Origin: a virus
DNA length: 21,599 nt
Virus record (IMG/VR): IMGVR_UViG_3300046368_000086
Span: 1-21,599 of that record
Reading direction: 5' to 3' (one strand)
The first letter of the stretch is position 1. Every line of letters begins with the position of its first letter. This document shows positions 16,601 to 21,599 of the stretch, in pieces. The position numbers were made by a program, and so were the translations under genes. The notes under the pieces are model-generated. The model saw nothing but the letters and a program-made list of their open reading frames with translations. It did no database searches and had not been told where the DNA came from.

Positions 16601-16973
16601 CCCAGACGGTGATAACAATGAAGTAATTTATTGCACTCGTAAAGTTACATTGAAAACTCCTGCTACTGCAATTAAATGTTATTTGGATGCAGTTAAGTTT
16701 GATAGTGCTGAAATTCAAGTCATGTATAAGATACTTCGTTCTGATGATGCATCAGACTTTGATGAAATTGGTTGGACATACTTTAATGGCACTGGAACTC
16801 CAGACAACGCCGTTAACTCTTCAGTAGATACAACAGACTTTATTGAAAGAGAATACACTGTAGATGGATTGCAAGAGTTTATTTCTTTCGCAATTAAGAT
16901 TCGTATGCAAGGAACAAATACTTCAGAAGTTCCTCGTATCAAGGATCTAAGAGCGATTGCATTGGCGACATAA
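10608..16973 (+). CDS. giant DUF4815-type virion structural protein
   Basis: This 2121-residue protein opens with the DUF4815 signature: LNVSPYYDDF then GFAVQARELTQLQSILQNQI (29-48) and FKEGTVVIPG. Family landmarks continue with LYLFDIRMFTDI (about 467), YDLRDAVDFRPRV (about 1010), FYIGRIDSLFLTPEGKFKL (about 1073), a TMRDIGKLETRINNIEYYTA helix (about 1140) and WDPLAQSFMPQAEGG (about 1535). GE.ITG.TSGA modules sit near 96-111, 491-508, 869-887 and 903-922. A TSGWPSSGTVYVKI / VTRGVEGSDVEHASG module (about 1765-1810) looks inserted. It is a virion protein next to gp8 in related phages and may do the work of T4 gp7 or gp10, but that is inference. It starts three bases after the gp8 stop with no strong ribosome site, which suggests coupling. 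Confidence 0.88.
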   Translation: MEKTNLNVSPYYDDFAENKDFHRVLFRPGFAVQARELTQLQSILQNQIERHGRHVFKEGTVVIPGAVGFTNEYYAVKLQSTISSTDISTQIQDYVGKRITGTTSGVVAEVIQAVAATTEDPITLFVKYIRTGSDNVTTVFQNGERISANGTVGSFGSGIDSAVLQTANATATGSSANIEEGVYFIRGHFVRVANQRLVLDKYTDTPSYRVGLTITEALETPEEDATLLDNAQGTSNVNAKGAHRLKFTLTLAKLELTSTADENFVELIRVNNGIIEKKARNTEYSVLGETLARRTNDESGDYTVRDFQFDIRENANDGLNNGIYAIGATTDDGNIASDDFLSIQVSPGKAYVRGYEIETVSPKYIDIPKPRSFENYNGSITPVEVGNYVVVKKVHGQPEISPEISGEIDEPYREIELFDTQTATRGSSSGTKIGFARARAFEHFEGNTGSGVDLVVDSTNTDTKYKLYLFDIRMFTDITLSGTPGSGQVPQGAKVTGVNSGAYGYVASSSTGTKLVLTSVVGTFTNGEKLKSTSSIASDEIIDDNATAGSGTDLTISSFVTQDFSSVKQVYMNDPDTGDADFSADVDLSNTINITGLVSYTSSTTVNGFQTDFTTELKVGDIISLPTGAAGILEERRVTAVTDNTTLTVASAFSNAVTSVTATRLRAQLTDQQKNILLRKLQKSGIKTLKTDSNGGVSDTSLVIRRSFEDSSSSGSVSFLAGSNETFNAVDNEDYVLIIVTAGSGTGATGDIVNLNSSNVTVSGAGTNALTITSASILGNGAEVRLIATLTRTVAGEKIKTRTRMHQVVVDNDGIAGGAEYGTSAHHKDVSLGVADIHKLYAIYDSEDSSANPSLPQWTITGASGSFTKGELITGATSGAIGRIINPISPITFIPVNGASFISGETITGAESSQSATLDTFTDGSRDITSNFVLDNGQRDNYYDIGRIVRKASATSPTGRLLIVCDYFEHGSGDFFTVDSYASISYKDIPTYTATRVDPEVAEPTGEYDLRDAVDFRPRVADATTSTVTIQSQTVSKVTSMSFNFEDRSFAGTGASTIDIPKDNSNFAYDFDFYIGRIDSLFLTPEGKFKLITGAASENPVEPKPLDNAMHLAKINLNPYILDISDADFTRTNNRRYTMRDIGKLETRINNIEYYTALSLLEKEAQGLEIQDSNGLNRFKSGILVDNFRGHATGDVKHPDYRAAIDMQASELRPKYYMKGVTLIEENTTDAERTVDQYQKTGDVLTLPYAHKVTASQPYATRIENLNPVLNFAWAGICVLSPSGDEWFEVNKLPDIVINREGNFDTVFAQNRNAIGTIWGAWQSQWGGTVQSRTETFRDTSWARARSRVPFRPIIRRTTLTSSDGGPLVRQGVQTSVIPQIDVESQGNKVLSRALIPFIRARNVTFTVTGMKPLTKVYPFFDKTNVTRYVTPSGGSLGGDLITSAAGKIEGIFSIPDPNTRGNPQFRTGDRLFRLTSSSTNAETPQPETFAQAIYSATGILTTTQETFIATRNARVEVRNVQQTANPAIRDEIVGWWDPLAQSFMPQAEGGEFITKVDAYFQGKDEDLPVTCQIREMQNGYPTTTVLPFASKVLEPSEVSLSDDASVATTFSFDQPVYVKNGVEYCIVLQTDSNKYFAWISRMGETDVGGSRLVSEQPYLGVLFKSQNNTTWTAYDFEDLKFNLYRAQFDTSKTGTITLNNDAISSKNLEPNPIRTINGQSLVKITHRDHHMYDIDNNVVISGVSSGINSTLSTTLAAAGSSISLSSTSGWPSSGTVYVKIEDEVIEGTISGATITVVTRGVEGSDVEHASGTTVEYYVLNGIPLTEVNKTHNAIANIGIDSYTVATTAAASSDGTGGGSNVYASENAQADVFQPFVPTIEFPDTSLTAKVRTTTGTSPSGSQNSFTKQTLSQAISIPVDDEYYFANPKIIASSINETLELAGDKSLNLIYTITSSLDNLSPVIDLDRRTAVMIANRLDNIDSSADVYPTEDYVSPTDPDGDNNEVIYCTRKVTLKTPATAIKCYLDAVKFDSAEIQVMYKILRSDDASDFDEIGWTYFNGTGTPDNAVNSSVDTTDFIEREYTVDGLQEFISFAIKIRMQGTNTSEVPRIKDLRAIALAT

Positions 16974-16974
16974 G

Positions 16975-17202
16975 ATGGCAGAATATATTCAAGTAAAAGA
17001 TCATCCCGACCTTGTAAGAGACACACAGTCTCATGCAATAGTCAACACGAATATGAAAGCATATCAGGCTGCGGTTGAGCGCTCTCGTTCTGCACAAAAA
17101 CAAAGAGATGAACTAAGGGATGCAGTAAGAGACATAAATAACTTAAAGTGTGAAATGCACGAAATTAAAAGTCTTTTACTAGAATTAGTGGATAAGAAAT
17201 AA
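16975..17202 (+). CDS. short coiled-coil protein
   Basis: The protein has 75 residues when started at the ATG at 16975, one base after the previous stop. An in-frame ATG at 16957 would add six residues but overlaps the upstream gene, and MAEYIQVKDHPDLVRDTQSH is the more natural start. Residues of about 30-75 are almost all helix formers with regular hydrophobic spacing and many charges (AAVERSRSAQKQRDELRDAV), so a coiled coil is likely. Similar small proteins starting with a KDHPDLVRD motif occur beside structural genes in marine T4-like phages. It has no signal or membrane segment. The stop overlaps the next start as TAATG. Its function is unknown; an oligomerising adaptor or chaperone is possible. 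Confidence 0.8.
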   Translation: MAEYIQVKDHPDLVRDTQSHAIVNTNMKAYQAAVERSRSAQKQRDELRDAVRDINNLKCEMHEIKSLLLELVDKK

Positions 17203-17741
17203 TGGCAGATCGTAACGCACCAGCAAGTTTTACCTTTGAAGAGTGGAGAGTTGAGTTCAATGAACTGGCAACAGATGTCGGTGATATTGGAAACCTTCCA
17301 GCAACTATCAATGGTAATGCAGTCACAGATATTGTAGAGGCAGTTCAACAGTTAGAAAGCGCAATTTCAACTGTCCTCTTCCCTAATGTGATTGATTTTG
17401 ATGATTCGACAGGTGTATCCAGTGAAAGAATTAAACTGGGCACAGATGACGATATGCAAATTTTTCATGATGGGTCAAATTCAAAACTAACCCATGATGG
17501 TTCTGGTGACTTACAAATTGACTCTACATCTGATGTAACAATTGATGCAGTAACAGGTGTTAATCTTCAGTTTAATGGCTCAACAAAATTGGATACAATT
17601 AATACGGGCATTAATGTCACAGGTGATGTCCAACTTGATGGTGATATCACAGACGGTTCAACAGTTTTGTCTGTTGGAAACACAAGTGGAACAATTGCAA
17701 CACAAGGTTTCTCTGTGGCAATGGGTATTGCACTTGGATAA
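17202..17741 (+). CDS. short tail-fibre-like protein
   Basis: The 179-residue protein has a helical front (FTFEEWRVEFNELATDVGDI, residues 10-29, then DIVEAVQQLESAIS) that is common at the N-terminus of marine phage fibres and probably anchors to the baseplate or a coiled-coil partner. The module ERIKLGTDDDMQIFHDGSNS (75-94) and short beta repeats follow (DLQIDSTSDVTIDAVTGVN, INVTGDVQLDGDI). It ends in SVAMGIALG, close to the ALAIALG end of the fibre at 20762-21397. Both of these fibres are followed by a small MAN.FKN protein. The short shaft suggests a truncated or adaptor fibre rather than a full receptor-binding fibre. Its start overlaps the preceding stop. Confidence 0.8.
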   Translation: MADRNAPASFTFEEWRVEFNELATDVGDIGNLPATINGNAVTDIVEAVQQLESAISTVLFPNVIDFDDSTGVSSERIKLGTDDDMQIFHDGSNSKLTHDGSGDLQIDSTSDVTIDAVTGVNLQFNGSTKLDTINTGINVTGDVQLDGDITDGSTVLSVGNTSGTIATQGFSVAMGIALG

Positions 17742-17745
17742 TCAT

Positions 17746-17753
17746 TATAAATA
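17746..17753 (+). promoter_or_regulatory. T4-type late promoter box inside the second fibre region
   Basis: TATAAATA is an exact late-consensus match in the 39-base gap before 17781. The surrounding 18 bases (17745-17762) are identical to 6187-6204, the box before the first fibre region. It is followed by an AAAGGAAAA ribosome site. Confidence 0.72.
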
Positions 17754-17780
17754 AAGGTATAAACAAAGGAAAAAATCAGA

Positions 17781-18125
17781 ATGGCAAACAATTTTAAAAA
17801 TTCATTCGCAACAAGTGTTAGCACTTCTAGTGGGTCTCCTACTACAGTCTACACTGCGAACAATGGTTCTGCCGTCAACTCAATTCTGATTGAACTTGAT
17901 GTTGCAAACACAGGTTCATCTGCGGTTCAAGTGACTGTTATGATTTATGACAGTTCAGCAACCACAGAATATCACATTGTAAAAAATGCTCCTGTCCCTT
18001 CTGGCGGCGCATTGAAAGTGGTATCTGGTCAGAAAGTCGTGTTGAACGGTGACGATGAAGTTCGTGTATATGCAACTGCCGCTACAGTTGATGTAATATG
18101 TTCAATTCTAGAAGATGTATCGTAA
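17781..18125 (+). CDS. small beta-rich virion-associated protein, MAN.FKN family, copy 1
   Basis: This 114-residue protein starts MANNFKNSFATSVSTSSGSP and is rich in Val, Ser and Thr with alternating beta pattern (ILIELDVANTGSSAVQVTVM, then LKVVSGQKVVLNGDDEVRVYA). A paralog begins at 21413 (MANTFKNAALADV, then SSSAVTVKVQFGDTSATT). The alternating pattern and size fit a single beta-sandwich domain. It follows its own late promoter box and precedes a GDGST-repeat fibre. It has no signal peptide and no catalytic motif. A decoration or fibre-linked role is a guess from context; I do not recognise a named family. Confidence 0.78.
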   Translation: MANNFKNSFATSVSTSSGSPTTVYTANNGSAVNSILIELDVANTGSSAVQVTVMIYDSSATTEYHIVKNAPVPSGGALKVVSGQKVVLNGDDEVRVYATAATVDVICSILEDVS

Positions 18126-18138
18126 GGGGTAGAATATA

Positions 18139-18957
18139 ATGTCTGACGCATATATCGGTGTTCCATTTATAAACCAAGTCTCTACTACATTTCCTAAAGA
18201 GGATTTCAGTGGTAGTGCATTTGGTTCTGTTACTGGCGCTCACGGAACGTATTCAAATGCGATTGAGTTGAGTATTGACGTTCCAGGCAGTGAAGCAGGT
18301 AATATTGAAGTTCTTTATGACAATGTTCGTCAAGAACCCGATGTTGCATATTCAGTTCATGAAGACAGTTCTAACCGTCCAAGAATTTTAAACTTTTCAG
18401 AATCGGTTTCATCTTCTGCATCTATCTATGTAATTCATAAGGGTATCGGCCCTTATAACATGACTCCCCCAAACAATTCGATTACTGCAACTCAGTTATC
18501 GGAAGCAATGAAAACCTTCACTACAGATACTTTCTCTGGTGATGGTTCTACAACAGGTTTTACTCTATCAGAAACTCCACCAAATGTCAACACTCTTTTG
18601 GTGATGGTTGATGGTATCGTTCAGAAAGCAACGACTAACTATACTCTTTCTGGAACAACTCTTACATTCACTTCTGCTCCAGACAGTGCTGCAGAAATTG
18701 AAGTTAAACATTTAGGTGTTCGTGGTATTGTTCGTAGAGGCCCAGATTGGTTGATTGACAACTTTACTGGTGACGGCTCTACAACTACATATACACTGAC
18801 AACTGCTGGTGTTTCCACCAACAGTGCATGGGTTTATTATAACGGTGTGATGATGAAACCAACTACGGACTATACAGTAAACACATCCACAGGTGTTGTA
18901 ACATTTACATTCGCACCAGTTAGTGGAATGGAAATAATGGTGAGGTATCAAAACTAA
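18139..18957 (+). CDS. GDGST-repeat tail-fibre-like protein, copy 1
   Basis: The 272-residue protein contains two clear copies of a domain of about 77 residues, starting at FSGDGSTTGFTL (132) and FTGDGSTTTYTL (209). Each runs through a V.V(D/Y)(G/N)(I/V).(Q/M) strand, an NYTL/DYTV turn and TF(T/A)P/SAP to a closing beta strand (IEVKHLG, IMVRYQN). A worn-down third copy may occupy about 45-105 (IEVLYDNVRQEPDVAYSV). The N-terminus, MSDAYIGVPFINQVSTTF, is different and may attach it. The same domain appears twice in the fibre at 20762-21397. AAGGGG at 18124-18129 precedes the start, and the stop overlaps the glycine-rich fibre start as TAATG, tying the two together. A fibre or fibre-connector role is likely. 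Confidence 0.82.
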   Translation: MSDAYIGVPFINQVSTTFPKEDFSGSAFGSVTGAHGTYSNAIELSIDVPGSEAGNIEVLYDNVRQEPDVAYSVHEDSSNRPRILNFSESVSSSASIYVIHKGIGPYNMTPPNNSITATQLSEAMKTFTTDTFSGDGSTTGFTLSETPPNVNTLLVMVDGIVQKATTNYTLSGTTLTFTSAPDSAAEIEVKHLGVRGIVRRGPDWLIDNFTGDGSTTTYTLTTAGVSTNSAWVYYNGVMMKPTTDYTVNTSTGVVTFTFAPVSGMEIMVRYQN

Positions 18958-20321
18958 TGCCCAGTAAATCAAAAACAATTGCAGAAATTATTGAATTAGA
19001 TGGTGATATTGTCGTAAGTGCATTGGACAATGTTGACCCATCATATGTTTCCGATAAATCAAACTCATCTACAGGCGGATTCAGTATGCCTGCTGGAACA
19101 ACTGCACAAAGGCCAGGCACTCCAGATACAGGCGAATCAAGATATAACTCTACTACTGGTTCTCTAGAATTTTATGATGGAACGGCATGGATTGCAACAA
19201 ACTTGATTCCTACAGTTGATTCTGTTACAGGAACAATTTATAATGGACTTGCAACCGACTTAACTCTATCATTATCTAATGCAACAGATTCTATTGATGT
19301 TTTATTTAAAGAAGGCGCAACAACCCTTGCAACGGTTACTGGGGTCTCAGTATCATCTGGTTCTGCAACAGTAACAGTTCCAAGTGCAGTCTACGGTCAG
19401 ACTGTTGGTGATACAATTGCAATTAGTGTTAAAAACCAAGATGGAACTCCATCTGGCAATTCACAAACTAAAACTGTCATTGGATTGCCTACTGGTGGAG
19501 ATGAATATACTTCTGGTAATTATAAGTATCATAAATTTACTAACAACTCTCAAACACTAGTTGTTCCTACTGGATTCACAACGAGCGCTGAATATCTAAT
19601 CATAGCCGGTGGCGGCGGTGGTGGTGATAATGAAGGCGGCGGAGGCGGTGGTGCTGGTGGAGTTCGTAACGGCAATGTTACAATCACTGCACAAACTTAT
19701 ACTGTTGGAATTGGTGGCGGTGGTGGAGTTAATACTAATTTTGGGGCTGGTTCAGATGGTGGAGATTCCCAAATGTTTGGTATCCTTGCAACCGGCGGTG
19801 GTGGCGGCGGTGGTGGCGGTCAATCTGGCTCTGCTGGTGTAGAATTTGGACGTGATGGCGGCTCTGGTGGCGGCGGTGGGGGTGATGTAAACCAAACCCA
19901 AACCTCAGGCGGTTCTGGAACTGCTGGACAAGGTAATGCCGGCGGTTTCGGTTTTCATTATGGTGGTTCTCATATTTCTGGTGGAGGCGGCGGTGGTGCC
20001 GGTGCTGTTGGCGGCAATGGTTCTACCACAACTACTGGTCAAGGTGGCGCTGGTGGCACTGGAACTAATTCTTATTCTGCATGGGCAACTGCAACATCTT
20101 CTGGTGCATCTGGTTATTATGCCGGCGGTGGTGGTGGCGGTATGCACGCTTCCGGCACAGGGCCTGGCGCTGGTGGTGCTGGCGGTGGCGGCGGCGGTGG
20201 TGACGGTGGAAGTGCTGGAACTGCATTCACTGGCGGCGGCGGTGGAGGCGGCGGTAACGGAGACGCTTATAGTGGTGGTTCTGGAATCATCATTGTCAGA
20301 TATGACACAACGGCACTTTAA
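18957..20321 (+). CDS. glycine-rich adhesin-like tail fibre protein, copy B
   Basis: This 454-residue protein is a paralog of 7193-8698. Residues of about 40-180 are nearly the same as in copy A (RPGTPDTGESRYNSTTGSLE, FYDGTAWIATNLIPTVDSV, VSVSSGSATVTVPSAVYGQT). The first 35 residues differ (SKTIAEIIELDGDIVVSALD) and lack the DGAVTTAKI repeats of copy A. From about 190 a beta entry (YHKFTNNSQTLVVPTGF, then YLIIAGGGGGG) leads into about 230 glycine-rich residues with their own loop sequences, ending GSGIIIVRYDTTAL. As with copy A, a gp38-like polyglycine II receptor-binding tip is the best reading but is inferred. It is coupled by TAATG to the preceding fibre and followed by the 131-residue partner. 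Confidence 0.85.
   Translation: MPSKSKTIAEIIELDGDIVVSALDNVDPSYVSDKSNSSTGGFSMPAGTTAQRPGTPDTGESRYNSTTGSLEFYDGTAWIATNLIPTVDSVTGTIYNGLATDLTLSLSNATDSIDVLFKEGATTLATVTGVSVSSGSATVTVPSAVYGQTVGDTIAISVKNQDGTPSGNSQTKTVIGLPTGGDEYTSGNYKYHKFTNNSQTLVVPTGFTTSAEYLIIAGGGGGGDNEGGGGGGAGGVRNGNVTITAQTYTVGIGGGGGVNTNFGAGSDGGDSQMFGILATGGGGGGGGGQSGSAGVEFGRDGGSGGGGGGDVNQTQTSGGSGTAGQGNAGGFGFHYGGSHISGGGGGGAGAVGGNGSTTTTGQGGAGGTGTNSYSAWATATSSGASGYYAGGGGGGMHASGTGPGAGGAGGGGGGGDGGSAGTAFTGGGGGGGGNGDAYSGGSGIIIVRYDTTAL
19077..19147 (+). repeat. dispersed near-identical repeat, copy 2 (partner 7376-7446)
   Basis: This is the second copy of the 71-base stretch shared by the two glycine-rich fibre genes, with two mismatches. It is the best conserved part of a longer similarity of roughly 350 bases at about 85% by eye. 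Confidence 0.9.
19794..19820 (+). repeat. GGN glycine-codon microsatellite in copy B
   Basis: Nine consecutive glycine codons use only GGC and GGT. Similar runs are at 20232-20255 (eight Gly codons) and, in copy A, 8474-8491 (six). They are in-frame triplet runs, so slippage would change the number of glycines without a frameshift. Confidence 0.85.
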
Positions 20322-20334
20322 GGAGATTATGTAA

Positions 20335-20730
20335 ATGGCACATTTTGCAAAAGTAATAAATGGTAAAGTTGTTAATGTCGTGGTTGCTGAACCAGAATGG
20401 TTAGACACATTTGTTGATACAACTCCAGGCGAATGGATTCAAACTTCTTATAATACTAGAGGTGGTGTTCACTATGACCCCGAAACTGGTGAACCAAGTT
20501 CAGACCAAACAAAGGCACTAAGAAAAAATTTTGCTGGTAAAGGTATGGATTACGATAGAGAAAAGGATGCGTTTATTCCAGTTAAACCTTTTGAATCATG
20601 GAATTTTAATGAAACAACTTGTCTTTGGGATGCGCCTGTAGAAATTCCAGCAGACTCTACTCGCAACGGTGGAGAGGTTAGATATAATTGGAATGAAGAA
20701 ACCCAAACATGGGATGCAGTAACCGAATAA
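20335..20730 (+). CDS. conserved small protein following the glycine-rich fibre, copy B
   Basis: This 131-residue protein is the paralog of 8712-9116 and sits in the same place, directly behind a glycine-rich fibre. Shared blocks are FAKV.(N/D)GKV near the start, WIQTSYNTRGGVHYDPETGE (34-53), DYDREKDAF (72-80), FNETTCLWDAPVEIP (91-105) and a WNEETQTWDAV tail. LRKNFAGKGMDYD is the common form in related marine phage proteins; copy A has diverged there. A strong AAGGAGATT overlaps the upstream stop. It has no known function. The repeated pairing suggests it folds, caps or modifies the adhesin, or is itself part of the fibre tip. Confidence 0.85.
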   Translation: MAHFAKVINGKVVNVVVAEPEWLDTFVDTTPGEWIQTSYNTRGGVHYDPETGEPSSDQTKALRKNFAGKGMDYDREKDAFIPVKPFESWNFNETTCLWDAPVEIPADSTRNGGEVRYNWNEETQTWDAVTE

Positions 20731-20733
20731 ATA
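20726..20733 (+). promoter_or_regulatory. possible weak late promoter before the last fibre
   Basis: AATAAATA has one mismatch to the late box and overlaps the stop codon of the preceding gene. The AAAGGTAG before the next ATG is the ribosome site. The matching near-box after the paralogous gene (9112-9119) may reflect shared ancestry rather than function. Confidence 0.28.
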
Positions 20734-20761
20734 TGATTAAGAAATTTAAAGGTAGAAACTA

Positions 20762-21397
20762 ATGGCATATATTGGAGCAGAACCGTCCTACGGTGTATTT
20801 GAAAGACAGGTGATTACTGGTGATGGTTCAACCACACAGTATGCACTTGACCATACAGTTGCGTCACCAACTCAGTTGTTGGTGGTTCTAGGTGGTATTG
20901 TCCAAGAGCCTGAGTATTCCTACTCTACCTCAACAACTAGTGGTGTTTCGTATATCAACTTCTCTGAGGCACCAGATGCCGCAGATAGAGGTTCTATTGT
21001 TTATATGGGTAGACAGTTACTTACTGCTGCCGCAACGAATTCAAATACTCATATTGATGAGTTTAATGGTGATGGTTCTACAACTGCCTTCACTCTAACA
21101 GAGGTTCCAGCTTCAAATACGGCAGAGAACTTTATGGTATTTGTTGATAATGTTTACCAGAGAAACGGTGCATCTTATGCTTACACTGTTGCTGGTTCAA
21201 CCTTGACATTTACTTCTGCTCCTTCAAGTGGAACAAATAATATTCAAGTCATTCAACTGAATGGAGTGAACACACTAAATAGTGTTGCAGATGGAAGTAT
21301 TACAACTGCAAAGATTCAAAACACTGCGGTCACAAGAGCGAAACTAGACTTTGACCCAGAAGACGATGCAACTGCATTGGCAATTGCTTTAGGATAA
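20762..21397 (+). CDS. GDGST-repeat tail-fibre-like protein, copy 2
   Basis: The 211-residue protein begins MAYIGAEPSYGVFERQVITG and has two GDGST domains starting near residues 18 (ITGDGSTTQYAL) and 101 (FNGDGSTTAFTL). Each continues through a V(V/F)(L/V)(G/D)(G/N) strand with a Q residue and a TFTSAP or NFSEAP turn, the same fold pattern as in 18139-18957. The C-terminus has VADGSITTAKIQNTAVTRAK, the module found at the N-terminus of glycine-rich copy A, then ends ALAIALG. Its front end resembles the MAYIG starts seen on many marine phage fibre or connector proteins. It is followed at once by another MAN.FKN gene, as is the short fibre at 17202. It is likely a fibre or fibre connector. Confidence 0.82.
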   Translation: MAYIGAEPSYGVFERQVITGDGSTTQYALDHTVASPTQLLVVLGGIVQEPEYSYSTSTTSGVSYINFSEAPDAADRGSIVYMGRQLLTAAATNSNTHIDEFNGDGSTTAFTLTEVPASNTAENFMVFVDNVYQRNGASYAYTVAGSTLTFTSAPSSGTNNIQVIQLNGVNTLNSVADGSITTAKIQNTAVTRAKLDFDPEDDATALAIALG

Positions 21398-21412
21398 CAT
21401 AGGAAAAAAAAC

Positions 21413-21599
21413 ATGGCGAACACTTTCAAAAATGCTGCTCTTGCTGATGTGAATGATAGTGCATATGATACTCTTTATACTGCACCGGCATCTACACAAG
21501 TAGTTGTTCTTGGACTCGCAATCGCAAATAAATCAAGTAGTGCGGTGACAGTCAAAGTTCAATTCGGTGATACATCTGCGACAACAACACACCAACTTT
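21413..21599 (+). CDS. small beta-rich virion-associated protein, MAN.FKN family, copy 2 (partial)
   Basis: The gene starts at 21413 after AGGAAAAA and stays open to the window end (62 residues seen). The start MANTFKNAALADVNDSAYDT, then VVVLGLAIANKSSSAVTVKV and FGDTSATTTHQL, lines up with the protein at 17781-18125 (MANNFKNS; VANTGSSAVQVTVM; DSSATTEYH). About 50 more residues would be expected beyond the window. Function is unknown, as for copy 1. Confidence 0.8.
   Translation, partial: MANTFKNAALADVNDSAYDTLYTAPASTQVVVLGLAIANKSSSAVTVKVQFGDTSATTTHQL

Noticed and set aside
16957-16974. Upstream ATG for the coiled-coil protein
   Set aside because: It would overlap the preceding gene by 17 bases; the ATG at 16975 gives a natural start and normal spacing.
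19905-20408. 167-codon open frame on the - strand over the glycine-rich tip of copy B
   Set aside because: GGN-rich DNA has few stop codons on the opposite strand, and the product is low-complexity Ser/Thr/Ala. The same effect makes frames at 8253-8584 in copy A. No ribosome site or family likeness.

Overview
This window is a dense block of late structural genes from a T4-like myovirus, most probably a marine one (the gene families resemble those of cyanophages and SAR11 phages). Every gene reads on the + strand. Gaps are at most about 40 bases, or genes overlap as TAATG, and the DNA is AT-rich except inside the glycine-coding tracts. No host metabolic gene, tRNA, integrase or transposase is visible, so the host cannot be named from this window.

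Layout. (1) 1-966 is the baseplate spike region: the last residues of a probable gp5-like hub/needle protein, a small unknown protein, a PAAR spike-tip protein and a staphylococcal-nuclease-fold enzyme. (2) 999-6192 is the baseplate wedge: gp25, gp6 and a 967-residue protein in the place where T4 has gp7. (3) 6233-9116 is a first fibre cassette: a repeat-rich fibre, a glycine-rich adhesin-like protein (copy A) and a 134-residue partner. (4) 9138-16973 returns to the wedge: gp8, then a 2121-residue DUF4815-type virion protein. (5) 16975-21599 is a second fibre region: a short coiled-coil protein, a short fibre, a small beta-rich protein, a GDGST-repeat fibre, glycine-rich adhesin copy B with its 131-residue partner, another GDGST-repeat fibre, and a second copy of the small beta-rich protein cut off by the window edge.

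How the genes fit together (inference from family and position): the spike genes make the membrane-piercing tip, gp25/gp6/gp8 and the two large proteins build the baseplate wedges, and the fibre regions supply host-recognition parts. Three exact TATAAATA boxes, matching the T4 late promoter, lie at 974, 6188 and 17746; two of them share an 18-base extended sequence. The most interesting structure is the duplicated and shuffled adhesin system: two glycine-rich fibres that share their front half but differ in the glycine-rich tip, each followed by a member of the same small unknown family, one pair placed between core baseplate genes and the other in the downstream fibre cluster.
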